DNA of 58,353 nucleotides from a virus (IMGVR_UViG_3300047300_000852:1-58353); one strand, 5' to 3'; shown: positions 50,604-57,720, counted from the stretch's first letter. A program made the numbers and translations. The notes: generated from the sequence alone by a model not told the origin.

Positions 50604-50667
50604 CGCCGGTTACGTCTCCGGCGTCAAATGAATGACCGTGCACCTAGACTGCAATCAGTCAAGTGAA

Positions 50668-51120
50668 TCAGTTATAGATCACTGTTGCGTACCAACCGAA
50701 TCGACCACGCGCCACGCCGATCTCACGCACCGGCCTGCGTCCCCAGTAGCAACACGCTCTGATGGCGGCATCCGGTGAACTCGTGGAGTATCCAACGCCC
50801 TCGTACGATCCACCGCCGAACCCGCCGCCAACGTGACGCATTCGCCCTTCCGCAGCTTGTCGCTCTGCTTTCCACTGAGCCAACCCGTTCGCACAAACGA
50901 TCGACCGTATAGGCTGGGACTCACATACCACATGCTCAACCACGCGTACCGGTACTTCGACCGCCGCAACCACCACATCGGCAACGCGTGACACCACTCG
51001 GTCCGAGGGACTTTTCGCACACTGACCGGTCACGCATTCCTGACCGAAAGCTGGAAACGTTTCCAGCGCGAACAACGCAACCACCAACAAAACCATTGTT
51101 TTCATCTTCGAAAACTTCAT
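50668..51120 (-). CDS. secreted Gly/Cys protein of planctomycete type
   Basis: 150 residues: signal peptide (VLLVVALFALETFPAFGQ), then VRVVEHVVCESQP and the C-terminal block VGGGFGGGSYEGVGYSTS ... CCYWGRRPVREIGVARG. I associate this last block with secreted proteins of Planctomycetota. Palindrome A encodes the end of the signal peptide (ETFP). A box C element lies upstream. Confidence 0.75.
   Translation of the reverse strand: MKFSKMKTMVLLVVALFALETFPAFGQECVTGQCAKSPSDRVVSRVADVVVAAVEVPVRVVEHVVCESQPIRSIVCANGLAQWKAERQAAEGRMRHVGGGFGGGSYEGVGYSTSSPDAAIRACCYWGRRPVREIGVARGRFGWYATVIYN
51052..51065. repeat. palindrome A, exact copy
   Basis: TGGAAACGTTTCCA, read as ETFP at the signal peptide end. Confidence 0.85.
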
Positions 51121-51163
51121 TCAACCATCCTCCATAAATCGGGAAACAAACCTACCACAACCT

Positions 51164-51194
51164 AACAACGCCACCGAGCTGAGCCTGTCTACTC
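51164..51194 (-). promoter_or_regulatory. box C-like element, altered -35 part
   Basis: GAGTAGA, 12 nt, GGTGGCGTTGTT, 44 nt before the secreted protein gene. The right box is perfect; the left box and spacing deviate. Confidence 0.5.
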
Positions 51195-51509
51195 AGTTGC
51201 CAAAAATTTATCGTACGCGATTCCGATCGCCGCCAATGCTGCCTGCTTAATCAGGGCATGGAACACGGTGTCATACTCACCTGGAAGATCGATCTTCGAA
51301 ATGTACTCGTCGTACACCTTCGCCACGATCCCCAGCACCGTCACCTTGTCCAGGTCTTTCAGTTGCTCAGCGCCAATCTGCTTGACCACCCGCAGAACGA
51401 TATCGAAGAACTTTGAGCCCGCAGCCATCGGACGCTTCCGCGTTGATGCTGCAATATCCTCAACCGCTGCTTCGACTTCTTCGCGTAGCTTCTTTTCAAA
51501 ACTCAACAC
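51189..51509 (-). CDS. hypothetical helical protein
   Basis: 106 residues, helical (LREEVEAAVEDIAAS, FFDIVLRVVKQIGAEQLKDLDKVTVLGIVAKVYDEYISKID). GTG after AGGAGGTGTGCT is the start. It follows the exonuclease gene; function unknown. Confidence 0.6.
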   Translation of the reverse strand: MLSFEKKLREEVEAAVEDIAASTRKRPMAAGSKFFDIVLRVVKQIGAEQLKDLDKVTVLGIVAKVYDEYISKIDLPGEYDTVFHALIKQAALAAIGIAYDKFLATE

Positions 51510-51519
51510 AGCACACCTC

Positions 51520-52329
51520 CTAAAAATGGAATGGTTCCGGCCAATTCTCACGGTGCCAATTACCTGAACGCGTACGTTCTACAATCTCCTCGATTGCGTC
51601 TTGGAGCAACATCGCAGCGCCCGCAAGCGTATCCGGCATTGGTCTTAGTACCTCGACTCGATACGGAATCGAGGTTTCCACAGCGATGAAGTATACCGGC
51701 AATAAGTCTCCACCGCGAACGGCATTGACCAATAGCTGATACATCACCGCCTGAACGTGCCAGTTATGATCGAACGGCCTGTACTGCCTCGTTCGGTCAT
51801 CTAGGCTCGATATGGTTTTCAGGTCCACAATGCAATCTGGTAGCAACAGGTCCAGCCGCCCGCGTACCTTTTGCAGCGTTCCGTCCTCAAGGGGAGCGTC
51901 AGCCGTGATCGATATTTCCGACAGTCCCTCAGCCTTACGCCCTAGCAACTCAGCCGCGACGGGGTTCTGACGCATTCGCTCGGAGATAATTTTCATCTTC
52001 CCTAGCTGGTCAGGCTTCAAAAGTACCCTGCCTTCGTTTTCACGCTCGAACGCCTTCCACGCATTACCGCGCTTGCTTCCCCTAGAATCGAGGACGCTTT
52101 CCGGAATCTCAACCCAGGACTGTTCCCACAGCCCCATTAGTTGCTCCTCGTGGATCGCAGTACCGAAGTCCATCGCCGAGCTAGCTTCCTTGCGATTGCC
52201 GAGGACGTGCAACCACTCAAATTCCTCCGGGCTATTAAGCAGTGACTTAATCATTGACGCGGAAATCTCACGCCTACCATGATAGTACTCGTGACTTTCC
52301 AAATGCACCTGACCGTTCTGAAATCCCAT
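51520..52329 (-). CDS. PDDEXK (RecE/VRR-like) exonuclease
   Basis: 269 residues with the fold's acidic and basic motifs: SSAMDFGTAIHEEQL (about 51-65) and RGRLDLLLPDCIVDLKTISS (GxxD and DxK, about 155-174). It resembles phage exonucleases that create single-stranded DNA for annealing proteins such as the ERF protein. ATG overlaps the upstream stop (TAATG) with GAGGG. Confidence 0.85.
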   Translation of the reverse strand: MGFQNGQVHLESHEYYHGRREISASMIKSLLNSPEEFEWLHVLGNRKEASSAMDFGTAIHEEQLMGLWEQSWVEIPESVLDSRGSKRGNAWKAFERENEGRVLLKPDQLGKMKIISERMRQNPVAAELLGRKAEGLSEISITADAPLEDGTLQKVRGRLDLLLPDCIVDLKTISSLDDRTRQYRPFDHNWHVQAVMYQLLVNAVRGGDLLPVYFIAVETSIPYRVEVLRPMPDTLAGAAMLLQDAIEEIVERTRSGNWHRENWPEPFHF

Positions 52330-52571
52330 TACAGCCCTCGATTCGCTTTGAGCCAAGCAACTTCCGCAGCAATCGCCTCTGATCGCAGCTTGCACGTTGC
52401 CAACACTGGACCGCCTACCGGTCCCATATCCGCCGCCCAACCACCTTCGACCGGCTCAACGTGTGACGCCCGACGGATGGAAACGTTTCCAATCTCATCG
52501 AGCACATCAGCCGCATCATCATCATAGATCAACTCGACCGATCTACCGATTACCAGCGTTATTTCTTGCAT
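52329..52571 (-). CDS. small conserved phage protein
   Basis: 80 residues: ELIYDDDAADVLDEIGNVSIRRASHVEPVEGGWAADMGPVGGP (split in the family as RASHVEP ... PVGGPVL) and AIAAEVAWLKANRG. This pattern is common in phages without known role. Palindrome A encodes GNVS in it. Confidence 0.65.
   Translation of the reverse strand: MQEITLVIGRSVELIYDDDAADVLDEIGNVSIRRASHVEPVEGGWAADMGPVGGPVLATCKLRSEAIAAEVAWLKANRGL
52478..52491. repeat. palindrome A, exact copy
   Basis: TGGAAACGTTTCCA, read as GNVS in the small conserved phage protein. Confidence 0.85.
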
Positions 52572-52749
52572 TCTTTGCGTGCTCCACTCGTTGCAACTTG
52601 ATATCCTGCGGCGCATCAACAGCGATGCGAACCGTACAGTGTTCTCGGTCAATCCTTGCTACTGCGACCACAATCTCTACTGGATTCCCCTTCGAATCCC
52701 AAGCGCTGATTGCCACCTGCTCGCGTGCCCTACGTTCAGCCACCCACAT
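52543..52749 (-). CDS. CsrA-like RNA-binding protein 1
   Basis: 68 residues. The start MWVAERRAREQVAI aligns with CsrA MLVLSRKxGEQIxI, and VARIDREHCTVRIAVDAPQDIKLQRVEH aligns with the second half including APxD and the conserved Arg. It has an insertion after residue 14. GGAGG precedes the ATG. CsrA dimers bind GGA motifs in mRNA and block translation. Confidence 0.7.
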   Translation of the reverse strand: MWVAERRAREQVAISAWDSKGNPVEIVVAVARIDREHCTVRIAVDAPQDIKLQRVEHAKNARNNAGNR

Positions 52750-52751
52750 AA

Positions 52752-52991
52752 CTACGCCTCCGAAGCATCGAGGAACCACCCACCGTCAAGAAATTCCCCA
52801 AAGTTTTCTCGATCTCTCAGGAATTCTAACTCGGTCAAATCGTCGATCTGAATAACCTTGAACCCTACGTAGAACATCCGAACCGAACGATTGATCATTA
52901 CCCTAGACGGACCATCACAAGCGATGACTGACCGCATTACGCTTCCAGTCGAGCGCCTTTGGATTGTCACGCGGTAAAACTTAGGACTCAT
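52752..52991 (-). CDS. hypothetical protein
   Basis: 79 residues, basic N-terminus and acidic end (ELEFLRDRENFGEFLDGGWFLDASEA). ATG overlaps the DUF2997 gene stop. Unknown function. Confidence 0.55.
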   Translation of the reverse strand: MSPKFYRVTIQRRSTGSVMRSVIACDGPSRVMINRSVRMFYVGFKVIQIDDLTELEFLRDRENFGEFLDGGWFLDASEA

Positions 52992-53167
52992 CTCCGCGCC
53001 TGTGCTTGGGCCTGCTTGTGGTAATCCTGCTTGTGGTCATCCGCTGTAGTCGTACCGATCGCCTTTTCAATTGCCTCAGTCAACGCCTTGCACCCCTTGC
53101 CGGTCACTCCCTGAGCCTCGACCTGTACCTTACCAGCCTTGTCAATTACGATCTCGATCGATTCCAT
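52988..53167 (-). CDS. DUF2997-family protein
   Basis: 59 residues: MESIEIVIDKAGKVQVEAQGV, then GKGCKALTEAIEKAIG, the DUF2997 pattern, with a Gln-rich tail. In cyanobacteria and phages this family stands next to the Ycf35 (DUF1257) family, as here. Too short for routine prediction. Starts 3 nt after the Ycf35-like stop. Confidence 0.75.
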   Translation of the reverse strand: MESIEIVIDKAGKVQVEAQGVTGKGCKALTEAIEKAIGTTTADDHKQDYHKQAQAQARR

Positions 53168-53170
53168 TAT

Positions 53171-53575
53171 CTACCTCGCCAACGTTAACTTGATACGTCC
53201 ATCCGCTTGCAACTGCTCGCGAACACTGAATCCCTGTTTCTTCGCCTGCTTACGTGCCACCTCAACCGCGTACGCTTGCTGAAGCTTTCCGAGGCCCTTG
53301 ATATCATCCTCGAATGCAACTTGATTCTGCATTCCCATACCCCGGCACCACGGATCGTACGATAGGCGAATCTTACCGCCTTCGAGGTGAACACCGATCT
53401 CGTACGCCTTGCTGTTTCCTGGTACAGCAATCGCCGCGTCACAGTCGCTGACCCTGCGACCGTACCACGTGAACTGCTTCTGGTCCCTGCGTAGCTCTAC
53501 CCCGCACTTCGTGCACGCTTTCGCAAGGCAGTCCAGGTCCTTGAACTCAATCTCTACCGTAGCAATATGGCTCAC
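53171..53575 (-). CDS. Ycf35/DUF1257-family protein
   Basis: 134 residues beginning MSHIATVEIEFKDLDCLAKACTKCGVEL, with the family pattern SHxxxxxxxxKDxxxLxxA, and ending with FSVREQLQADGRIKLTL. Plastid ycf35 is of unknown function, but it accompanies AAA ATPases of Ycf46 type. Box C lies upstream. Confidence 0.8.
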   Translation of the reverse strand: MSHIATVEIEFKDLDCLAKACTKCGVELRRDQKQFTWYGRRVSDCDAAIAVPGNSKAYEIGVHLEGGKIRLSYDPWCRGMGMQNQVAFEDDIKGLGKLQQAYAVEVARKQAKKQGFSVREQLQADGRIKLTLAR

Positions 53576-53603
53576 TTTGCACCTCGTTTTAGACTCTCAA
53601 AAG

Positions 53604-53617
53604 TGGAAACGTTTCCA
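53604..53617. repeat. palindrome A, exact copy, intergenic
   Basis: TGGAAACGTTTCCA between the Ycf35-like gene start and its box C element. Confidence 0.85.
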
Positions 53618-53620
53618 CCT

Positions 53621-53649
53621 ACTTAACGCCGCCAACCAATAAAAGTAAC
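53621..53649 (-). promoter_or_regulatory. box C promoter-like element
   Basis: GTTACT, 10 nt, GGCGGCGTTAAG, 46 nt before the Ycf35-like gene. The left box merges with palindrome B. Confidence 0.5.
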
Positions 53650-53659
53650 GTTGTTTTTA
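53640..53659. repeat. palindrome B
   Basis: AAAAGTAACGTTGTTTTTAT; includes the TAA stop of the 302-residue gene. Confidence 0.7.
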
Positions 53660-54565
53660 TTCGAGTTCGAAGGTTCTTTCAGCCGCGAACGTGATCTGCT
53701 TTTCGATCGCACCCCGCAACGCTCCGAAGGACTCGCGAATTGTAGCACGCGACGCAGCATCCTTTTTGATCGCCTTCGTATCGAGCCCCAACGCTAGCTG
53801 CTCTGCTTGCTCTACTAGCGCCTCCATCCCACTACCACCGAGTGACAAGGCCCGGAAGCGGTTCGCAAACTCCACCACGTTATCAACGGCTCGCTGCTGG
53901 AGAACTCGCTTCTTGCCGTCCTCGCTTTCCCCTTCCTCAAGTCGCTCGGCAATCCCCTGGATCATTTCCGCGAACTCCTTTTGCAAGGCTTGCTCTGCGT
54001 CCTGTGCTGCCTCCTCGAAGCGTACGCGGAACTTTGCCAACTCCGATTCGAACAGTTCCTTCGATAGCTGTTGCAACTTAGGATCGGGACCTATCGCGGG
54101 ATAGCTGATCGTGATCCAAAGTACTTGCCGCACATCGAACGCATAATCACCGGGAACGTACAAATCAGCCAACCGTTTTTGTGCATCATTCTTGACCACT
54201 TCCCAGGCATCGAACAACGCCTGTTTCGCTTGCCTCAGTTCCTCTTGTAGCTCGCCGATCTTGCCGTTCATCCACTCGATGCGGTCCGACCGAATCAGCC
54301 TCACGCCGTCCTCGTACTTCACCGTGAAGTTCGACCACAGGCCACGAGCTTCCCTGATGATGCCGTAAACGTTTCGCACCTCAGGCAGTTTCTTGTTCAG
54401 GATTTCCCTACCACCGCTCACCGATCGAATGTCGGCGTTGAAGAACTCAGCCATCCGAGCACGTTGCCCATCGGTCATCTTCTTGCGGCTCGAAAATGCG
54501 GTCACTTCCAACTTGCACCCGGTCGTCATCTCTTGGAGTCTCTGCCCCATGTCCACTGCGTTCAT
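53657..54565 (-). CDS. DUF3150-like coiled-coil partner of the AAA ATPase
   Basis: 302 residues, helical: SGGREILNKKLPEVRNVYGIIREARGLW, LYVPGDYAFDVRQVLWI, then long charged helices and FANRFRALSLGGSGMEALVEQAEQLALGLD. The pattern suits DUF3150-type proteins, which pair with MoxR/AAA ATPases. It directly follows the ATPase gene. Family call is moderate. Confidence 0.6.
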   Translation of the reverse strand: MNAVDMGQRLQEMTTGCKLEVTAFSSRKKMTDGQRARMAEFFNADIRSVSGGREILNKKLPEVRNVYGIIREARGLWSNFTVKYEDGVRLIRSDRIEWMNGKIGELQEELRQAKQALFDAWEVVKNDAQKRLADLYVPGDYAFDVRQVLWITISYPAIGPDPKLQQLSKELFESELAKFRVRFEEAAQDAEQALQKEFAEMIQGIAERLEEGESEDGKKRVLQQRAVDNVVEFANRFRALSLGGSGMEALVEQAEQLALGLDTKAIKKDAASRATIRESFGALRGAIEKQITFAAERTFELE

Positions 54566-54579
54566 CGTTCAACCTTTCG

Positions 54580-54602
54580 AAAAAAAGTAATGTTCCTTTT
54601 TT
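54580..54602. repeat. palindrome B variant
   Basis: A-run, GTAATGTTCC, T-run, in the leader of the 302-residue gene. Confidence 0.6.
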
Positions 54603-54630
54603 TAACGCCACCCAGTCGGAAAAGTAAACC
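54603..54630 (-). promoter_or_regulatory. box C promoter-like element
   Basis: GTTTACT, 10 nt, GGTGGCGTTAAA, 38 nt before the DUF3150-like gene and directly at the stop of the ATPase gene. Confidence 0.6.
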
Positions 54631-56090
54631 TATTCGAACGAACGATTTCCGGTTTGCTTGGTCCGCGTGTACGGTCCGGGAACGCTTGCCGATAGGAACC
54701 TGCCCTCAGCCCCTTGGCGTAGCTTCGTGATTGCTTCCGGTGCTTGCTTGGCTACTGGGACGATATAGGCCGAAGCCTCATCCAAGGTGATCCCGAGTGA
54801 ATCCGCGGTCTCGCAGCATGATTCGATTTCCGCACCGGTCCATTCCAGTTGAGCCAATCGATCGATCGCGGCTTGGTCCGTGTGTCCGAACCTCCTCGAG
54901 TAGATAGCCCAGATAGCTTGACGCTCTGCTAGGTCCGGCAAGTCGAAGAACCACGTGCCGAGCTTAAAACGTCGCTTCAGTTCCGGTGGTAATTCCGTCA
55001 GACTGTTGCACGTTGCAATCCAAAGGGTTTCACCTTCACTGATCGCGTCGATCACCTTGAGCGCCTCGCGAATCTGTTGTTCGCTCTGACCGACCAGCGA
55101 ACCCTTCATCCCGCCGAGGTCGAACTGAATCGTCGGTATTCCACCTTCGCTACCAGCCGCCTTTGCTACGGCTGACTTCGCAGCCCCCGGAGGCCCCACC
55201 AAGATAGTACCGGTCGCGCGTCGATCCTGCATCCACGATAGCAACTGACCCAACTGGTCCTGACTCACCCCGCTGGTATCCGATCCCGCAGCACCTAGGC
55301 ACTTCTCAATCTCGTCCACGAACACGATTGCACGCGGTTTGTGCTTGCCGTTCAGAACGCGACGCATGAATCCCTTGTACTGATCGCACCCACCGATCGC
55401 ATCGAACCCGCCCTGCTGCGTCACCACTCGCAGGCCCGGAGTCTGATCGATCTTGCGGCGCTTCGATTCCCACAGCCGATCAACCTCAAGCCCATTCGTT
55501 TTGTCGATCGCCATGCACGCTAGATTCTCCGCGCAAAAAGCAGTCACACCGATCGCCGCATTAGCCCCTTGTTGCACCTTTGCCGGATCTCTTTCGAATC
55601 CTGCCCACTCGCACACGTTGCCCATGATCGTTTGCAGGGTTTCCACTTGTGGCAATGGGTCATCGAATTGCACTACGTCGTGGATCAACTCAGGCGGAAG
55701 AACAGCCACGCCCAAGAGTACCAATACCTTCTTGTTCGCCTTAAAGTCGTCACGCAGATTCCAAATCGCCTGCACTGCGCGAGGATCGTCCATGAACAGG
55801 TGAGCGTTCAGGATCACTACTACGTTCCGCTTCGACAGCTTGTCCAGGTCAGCTAAGAAAGCGACCATCGAACCGGAATAGTCTTGCTCTGGTAGTCCAC
55901 TGAGGGCACTCGTTGCGACCGCATCATTCGGTTTGCACTTCGCACCTCTCATGCAGTCCCAAGCGATGATGCCAACCGCATCGGAGAAGCCCTCGAATTG
56001 ATCTTCGATCTCTCGCAACGTCGCAGCCGGATCACCAGTTGTAACGGCAATCAAAGGCACACCGGTTCTAAATGCTCTAGCAATGTCCAT
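54630..56090 (-). CDS. Ycf46-type AAA ATPase with rearranged motif order
   Basis: 486 residues from the ATG after GGAGG. An N-terminal inactive-looking domain resembles Ycf46. In the catalytic domain the Walker B segment (AIVFVDEIEKCLGAAGSDTSGVSQ, about 270-293) comes before Walker A (ILVGPPGAAKSAVAK, about 315-329); GMKGSLVGQSEQQIREAL then leads straight to sensor 1 (WIATCNSL) and FDLPDLAERQAIW. Ordinary AAA domains have Walker A first. It presumably remodels proteins with the Ycf35/DUF2997 partners. Confidence 0.85.
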   Translation of the reverse strand: MDIARAFRTGVPLIAVTTGDPAATLREIEDQFEGFSDAVGIIAWDCMRGAKCKPNDAVATSALSGLPEQDYSGSMVAFLADLDKLSKRNVVVILNAHLFMDDPRAVQAIWNLRDDFKANKKVLVLLGVAVLPPELIHDVVQFDDPLPQVETLQTIMGNVCEWAGFERDPAKVQQGANAAIGVTAFCAENLACMAIDKTNGLEVDRLWESKRRKIDQTPGLRVVTQQGGFDAIGGCDQYKGFMRRVLNGKHKPRAIVFVDEIEKCLGAAGSDTSGVSQDQLGQLLSWMQDRRATGTILVGPPGAAKSAVAKAAGSEGGIPTIQFDLGGMKGSLVGQSEQQIREALKVIDAISEGETLWIATCNSLTELPPELKRRFKLGTWFFDLPDLAERQAIWAIYSRRFGHTDQAAIDRLAQLEWTGAEIESCCETADSLGITLDEASAYIVPVAKQAPEAITKLRQGAEGRFLSASVPGPYTRTKQTGNRSFE

Positions 56091-56132
56091 CGTCAAAACC
56101 TCCATCATGGAAAAAAGAATCTTACCCACCAG

Positions 56133-56161
56133 AACAACGCCACCGAGCAAAAAAAGTAAAC
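56133..56161 (-). promoter_or_regulatory. box C promoter-like element
   Basis: GTTTACT, 10 nt, GGTGGCGTTGTT, 43 nt before the ATPase gene. Confidence 0.65.
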
Positions 56162-56172
56162 TTGCTTTTTTC
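56149..56172. repeat. palindrome B, degenerate
   Basis: A-run, GTAAACTTGC, T-run, overlapping the left box of the box C element. Confidence 0.5.
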
Positions 56173-56235
56173 TGAAACGCAAACAGGCCGAACACGGCCC
56201 GCCTGCAAAATCACTGGTGACTCACTAATTCAGCC

Positions 56236-56249
56236 TGGAAACGTTTCCA
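56236..56249. repeat. palindrome A, exact copy, intergenic
   Basis: TGGAAACGTTTCCA, 5 bp after the stop of the csrA-like gene. Confidence 0.85.
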
Positions 56250-56253
56250 GCGT

Positions 56254-56427
56254 CTACCGCTTTTTTGCCTCCTTGATCTTCGCCGTTTCTCGCACCACCG
56301 GTATCGATTTATCCGCCTCGATGTACACCCGGATTCGTGCTCCGTCAATCTTGCACTGTACCGCTACCTCCCCGATGAAAATACGTTCTCCATCCTTGAT
56401 CTTCAACGCCAACCGTCCCTTGTTCAC
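56254..56427 (-). CDS. CsrA-like RNA-binding protein 2
   Basis: 57 residues, GTG start with GGAGGG 11 nt upstream. LALKIKDGERIFIGEVAVQC aligns with CsrA LVLSRKVGERIxIGDDIxI, and IDGARIRVYIEADKSIPVVRE with RGNRVRLGIEAPxDVxVxRxE, including the key final Arg. The Lys-rich C-terminus is short. It lies after a hammerhead ribozyme, in the RNA-rich early block, and would be a post-transcriptional regulator of host or phage mRNAs. Confidence 0.8.
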   Translation of the reverse strand: MNKGRLALKIKDGERIFIGEVAVQCKIDGARIRVYIEADKSIPVVRETAKIKEAKKR

Positions 56428-56464
56428 TGCCTAATAGACCCTCCACGAAAAACCTTGAAACTCA

Positions 56465-56514
56465 AACCCAGACCGCCGAAGCGGTTTCGATCTTCCGATC
56501 ATCGTCAGTGGGTT
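56465..56514 (-). ncRNA. hammerhead ribozyme (type I)
   Basis: All core parts are present: stem I AACCCA/TGGGTT, CTGACGA, stem II GATC/GATC with a GGAA loop (one extra U before it), GAAA, stem III CCGC/GCGG with a TTCG loop, and GTC before the cut. Cleavage is expected between 56471 and 56470. The stop codon of the upstream gene forms part of stem I. Confidence 0.85.
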
Positions 56515-56938
56515 AATTCATCGGGGTGAAGCAACAGTTCTCCACCACGGCCAACACGCAATCGGAATCCCATCCACCGTCATCGATCATGTCATCATTC
56601 AGCAATCCAGCCGCCTTGCGTGCGACTAGTTCCGTTACAGTGCCTTCCTTGCTTCCGGATAGCTGCAGCGCGTTGCAAACTGCCTGAGCCACTTCCGATC
56701 CATACTTCGGAATCCGGCCCATGAACTCATACGTGAACACGGTCAGCCCCTCCGACGCCTTGTCCAGCGATTCCCACTCATCCGCAGTTACCCAGCGAAA
56801 ACCCTCTGGCAAGTCATCTGGATCGATCGGGCCAGTATGCCCATCTGGACCAGCTACCGCACACAAATCAGCAAGTTCGGGTGCAAGGTCATAAACAGTG
56901 AGTCCGTCAGCAGTCGTGTACTTTGTCTTGGTAATCAT
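56513..56938 (-). CDS. unknown protein of the ribozyme block
   Basis: 141 residues, acidic: LTVYDLAPELADLCAVAGPDG, DDLPEGFRWVTADEWESLD, VAQAVCNALQLSGSKEG, VENCCFTPMN. No domain recognised. The gene has a two-hairpin leader and a hammerhead ribozyme starting at its stop codon, so its mRNA may be trimmed at both sides. Confidence 0.65.
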   Translation of the reverse strand: MITKTKYTTADGLTVYDLAPELADLCAVAGPDGHTGPIDPDDLPEGFRWVTADEWESLDKASEGLTVFTYEFMGRIPKYGSEVAQAVCNALQLSGSKEGTVTELVARKAAGLLNDDMIDDGGWDSDCVLAVVENCCFTPMN

Positions 56939-56967
56939 GTTTCCGATTTCCTTGGTTCAAAAAATTC

Positions 56968-57022
56968 GGGGAACCCTCCCCTGGTACATACCTAGGCCAG
57001 ATACAGTTCTGACCTAGGCGCG
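56968..57022 (-). promoter_or_regulatory. two-hairpin leader element, copy 1
   Basis: On the minus strand GCCTAGGTCAGA pairs over 12 bp with TCTGGCCTAGGT, then TATGTACC and a second hairpin GGGGA/TCCCC. It lies about 30 nt before the gene at 56938. Confidence 0.6.
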
Positions 57023-57041
57023 ATAAAACATATTTTTCTGA

Positions 57042-57251
57042 CTACGCCATCGCCTCAATGGTTTTCACCGCTTGATCGATCTGCTCTTGGCTAGCCCAAC
57101 TTCCCGAACTAACCAACCACAACGTGCAATCGACAAAATCGATTGATACGGGCTGATTGTAGATTTCTGCGAACCAGTTCGTGACTTCCTCAGTGCTCGC
57201 ATTGCAAAGGCAGTTGTTCAACCAATCTTGACAAATTACGCCAGTTTCCAT
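57042..57251 (-). CDS. unknown small protein of the ribozyme block
   Basis: 69 residues: METGVICQDWLNNCLCNAST, EIYNQPVSIDFVDCTLWLV, and a helical end (ASQEQIDQAVKTIEAM). AAAGGA precedes the ATG in a leader similar to its neighbours. Unknown function. Confidence 0.6.
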   Translation of the reverse strand: METGVICQDWLNNCLCNASTEEVTNWFAEIYNQPVSIDFVDCTLWLVSSGSWASQEQIDQAVKTIEAMA

Positions 57252-57285
57252 GATTCCAATCCTTTTCTGAGACTTCCAACACAAC

Positions 57286-57340
57286 GGGGATCATTTCCCC
57301 TCACATATACCTAGGCTTACTTTCGAATCCCACTAGGCGC
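57286..57340 (-). promoter_or_regulatory. two-hairpin leader element, copy 2
   Basis: GCGCCTAG and CCTAGGTATATG flank a 17-nt loop, followed by the hairpin GGGGA/TCCCC, about 35 nt before the start at 57251. Confidence 0.6.
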
Positions 57341-57363
57341 AGAATCCAAAAACTTTTCTTGGT

Positions 57364-57415
57364 ACCCATACGCCCGAAGGCGTTTCGCTGGAATTTCACC
57401 AGCTCATCAGTGGGC
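57364..57415 (-). ncRNA. hammerhead ribozyme (type I)
   Basis: Stem I GCCCA/TGGGT, consensus CTGATGA, stem II GCTGG/CCAGC, GAAA, stem III CGCC/GGCG with a TTCG loop, and GTA before the cut, expected between 57369 and 57368. It begins at the TAG stop of the upstream gene. Confidence 0.9.
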
Positions 57416-57690
57416 TAGCAGTACCAAACTTGCACTTCGGTGTAGTTGGCTTTGGCGTAGGCCAGGGTGCTTTCGAACGTCGCGTTGGTGTCCTTGTTGA
57501 CAGCCTTGACCACGCTACCCGATCCGTCAACGACCTGAATCAACTCACCGCCGTTTCCGGTCATTTGCCAAATCTCCACAGTTTTTCCGGCTTTGTTACG
57601 GCAGGTGAAGTGCCGCCAGCCGTTTTTGCGAGTGTGATCGTTAGCCTTACTTGCTGGGGAGATACCGCGATTTGTTGCTACGTTATCCAT
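57415..57690 (-). CDS. unknown small protein of the ribozyme block
   Basis: 91 residues from ATG after AAAAGGTAGAAATC: NGWRHFTCRNKAGKTVEIWQMTGNGGELIQVVDGSGSVVKAVNKDTNATFESTLAYAKAN in segments, a beta-rich domain with Gly turns. Preceded by a two-hairpin leader and followed by a hammerhead. Unknown function. Confidence 0.65.
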   Translation of the reverse strand: MDNVATNRGISPASKANDHTRKNGWRHFTCRNKAGKTVEIWQMTGNGGELIQVVDGSGSVVKAVNKDTNATFESTLAYAKANYTEVQVWYC

Positions 57691-57720
57691 GATTTCTACC
57701 TTTTCAGAGTTACAACACAC

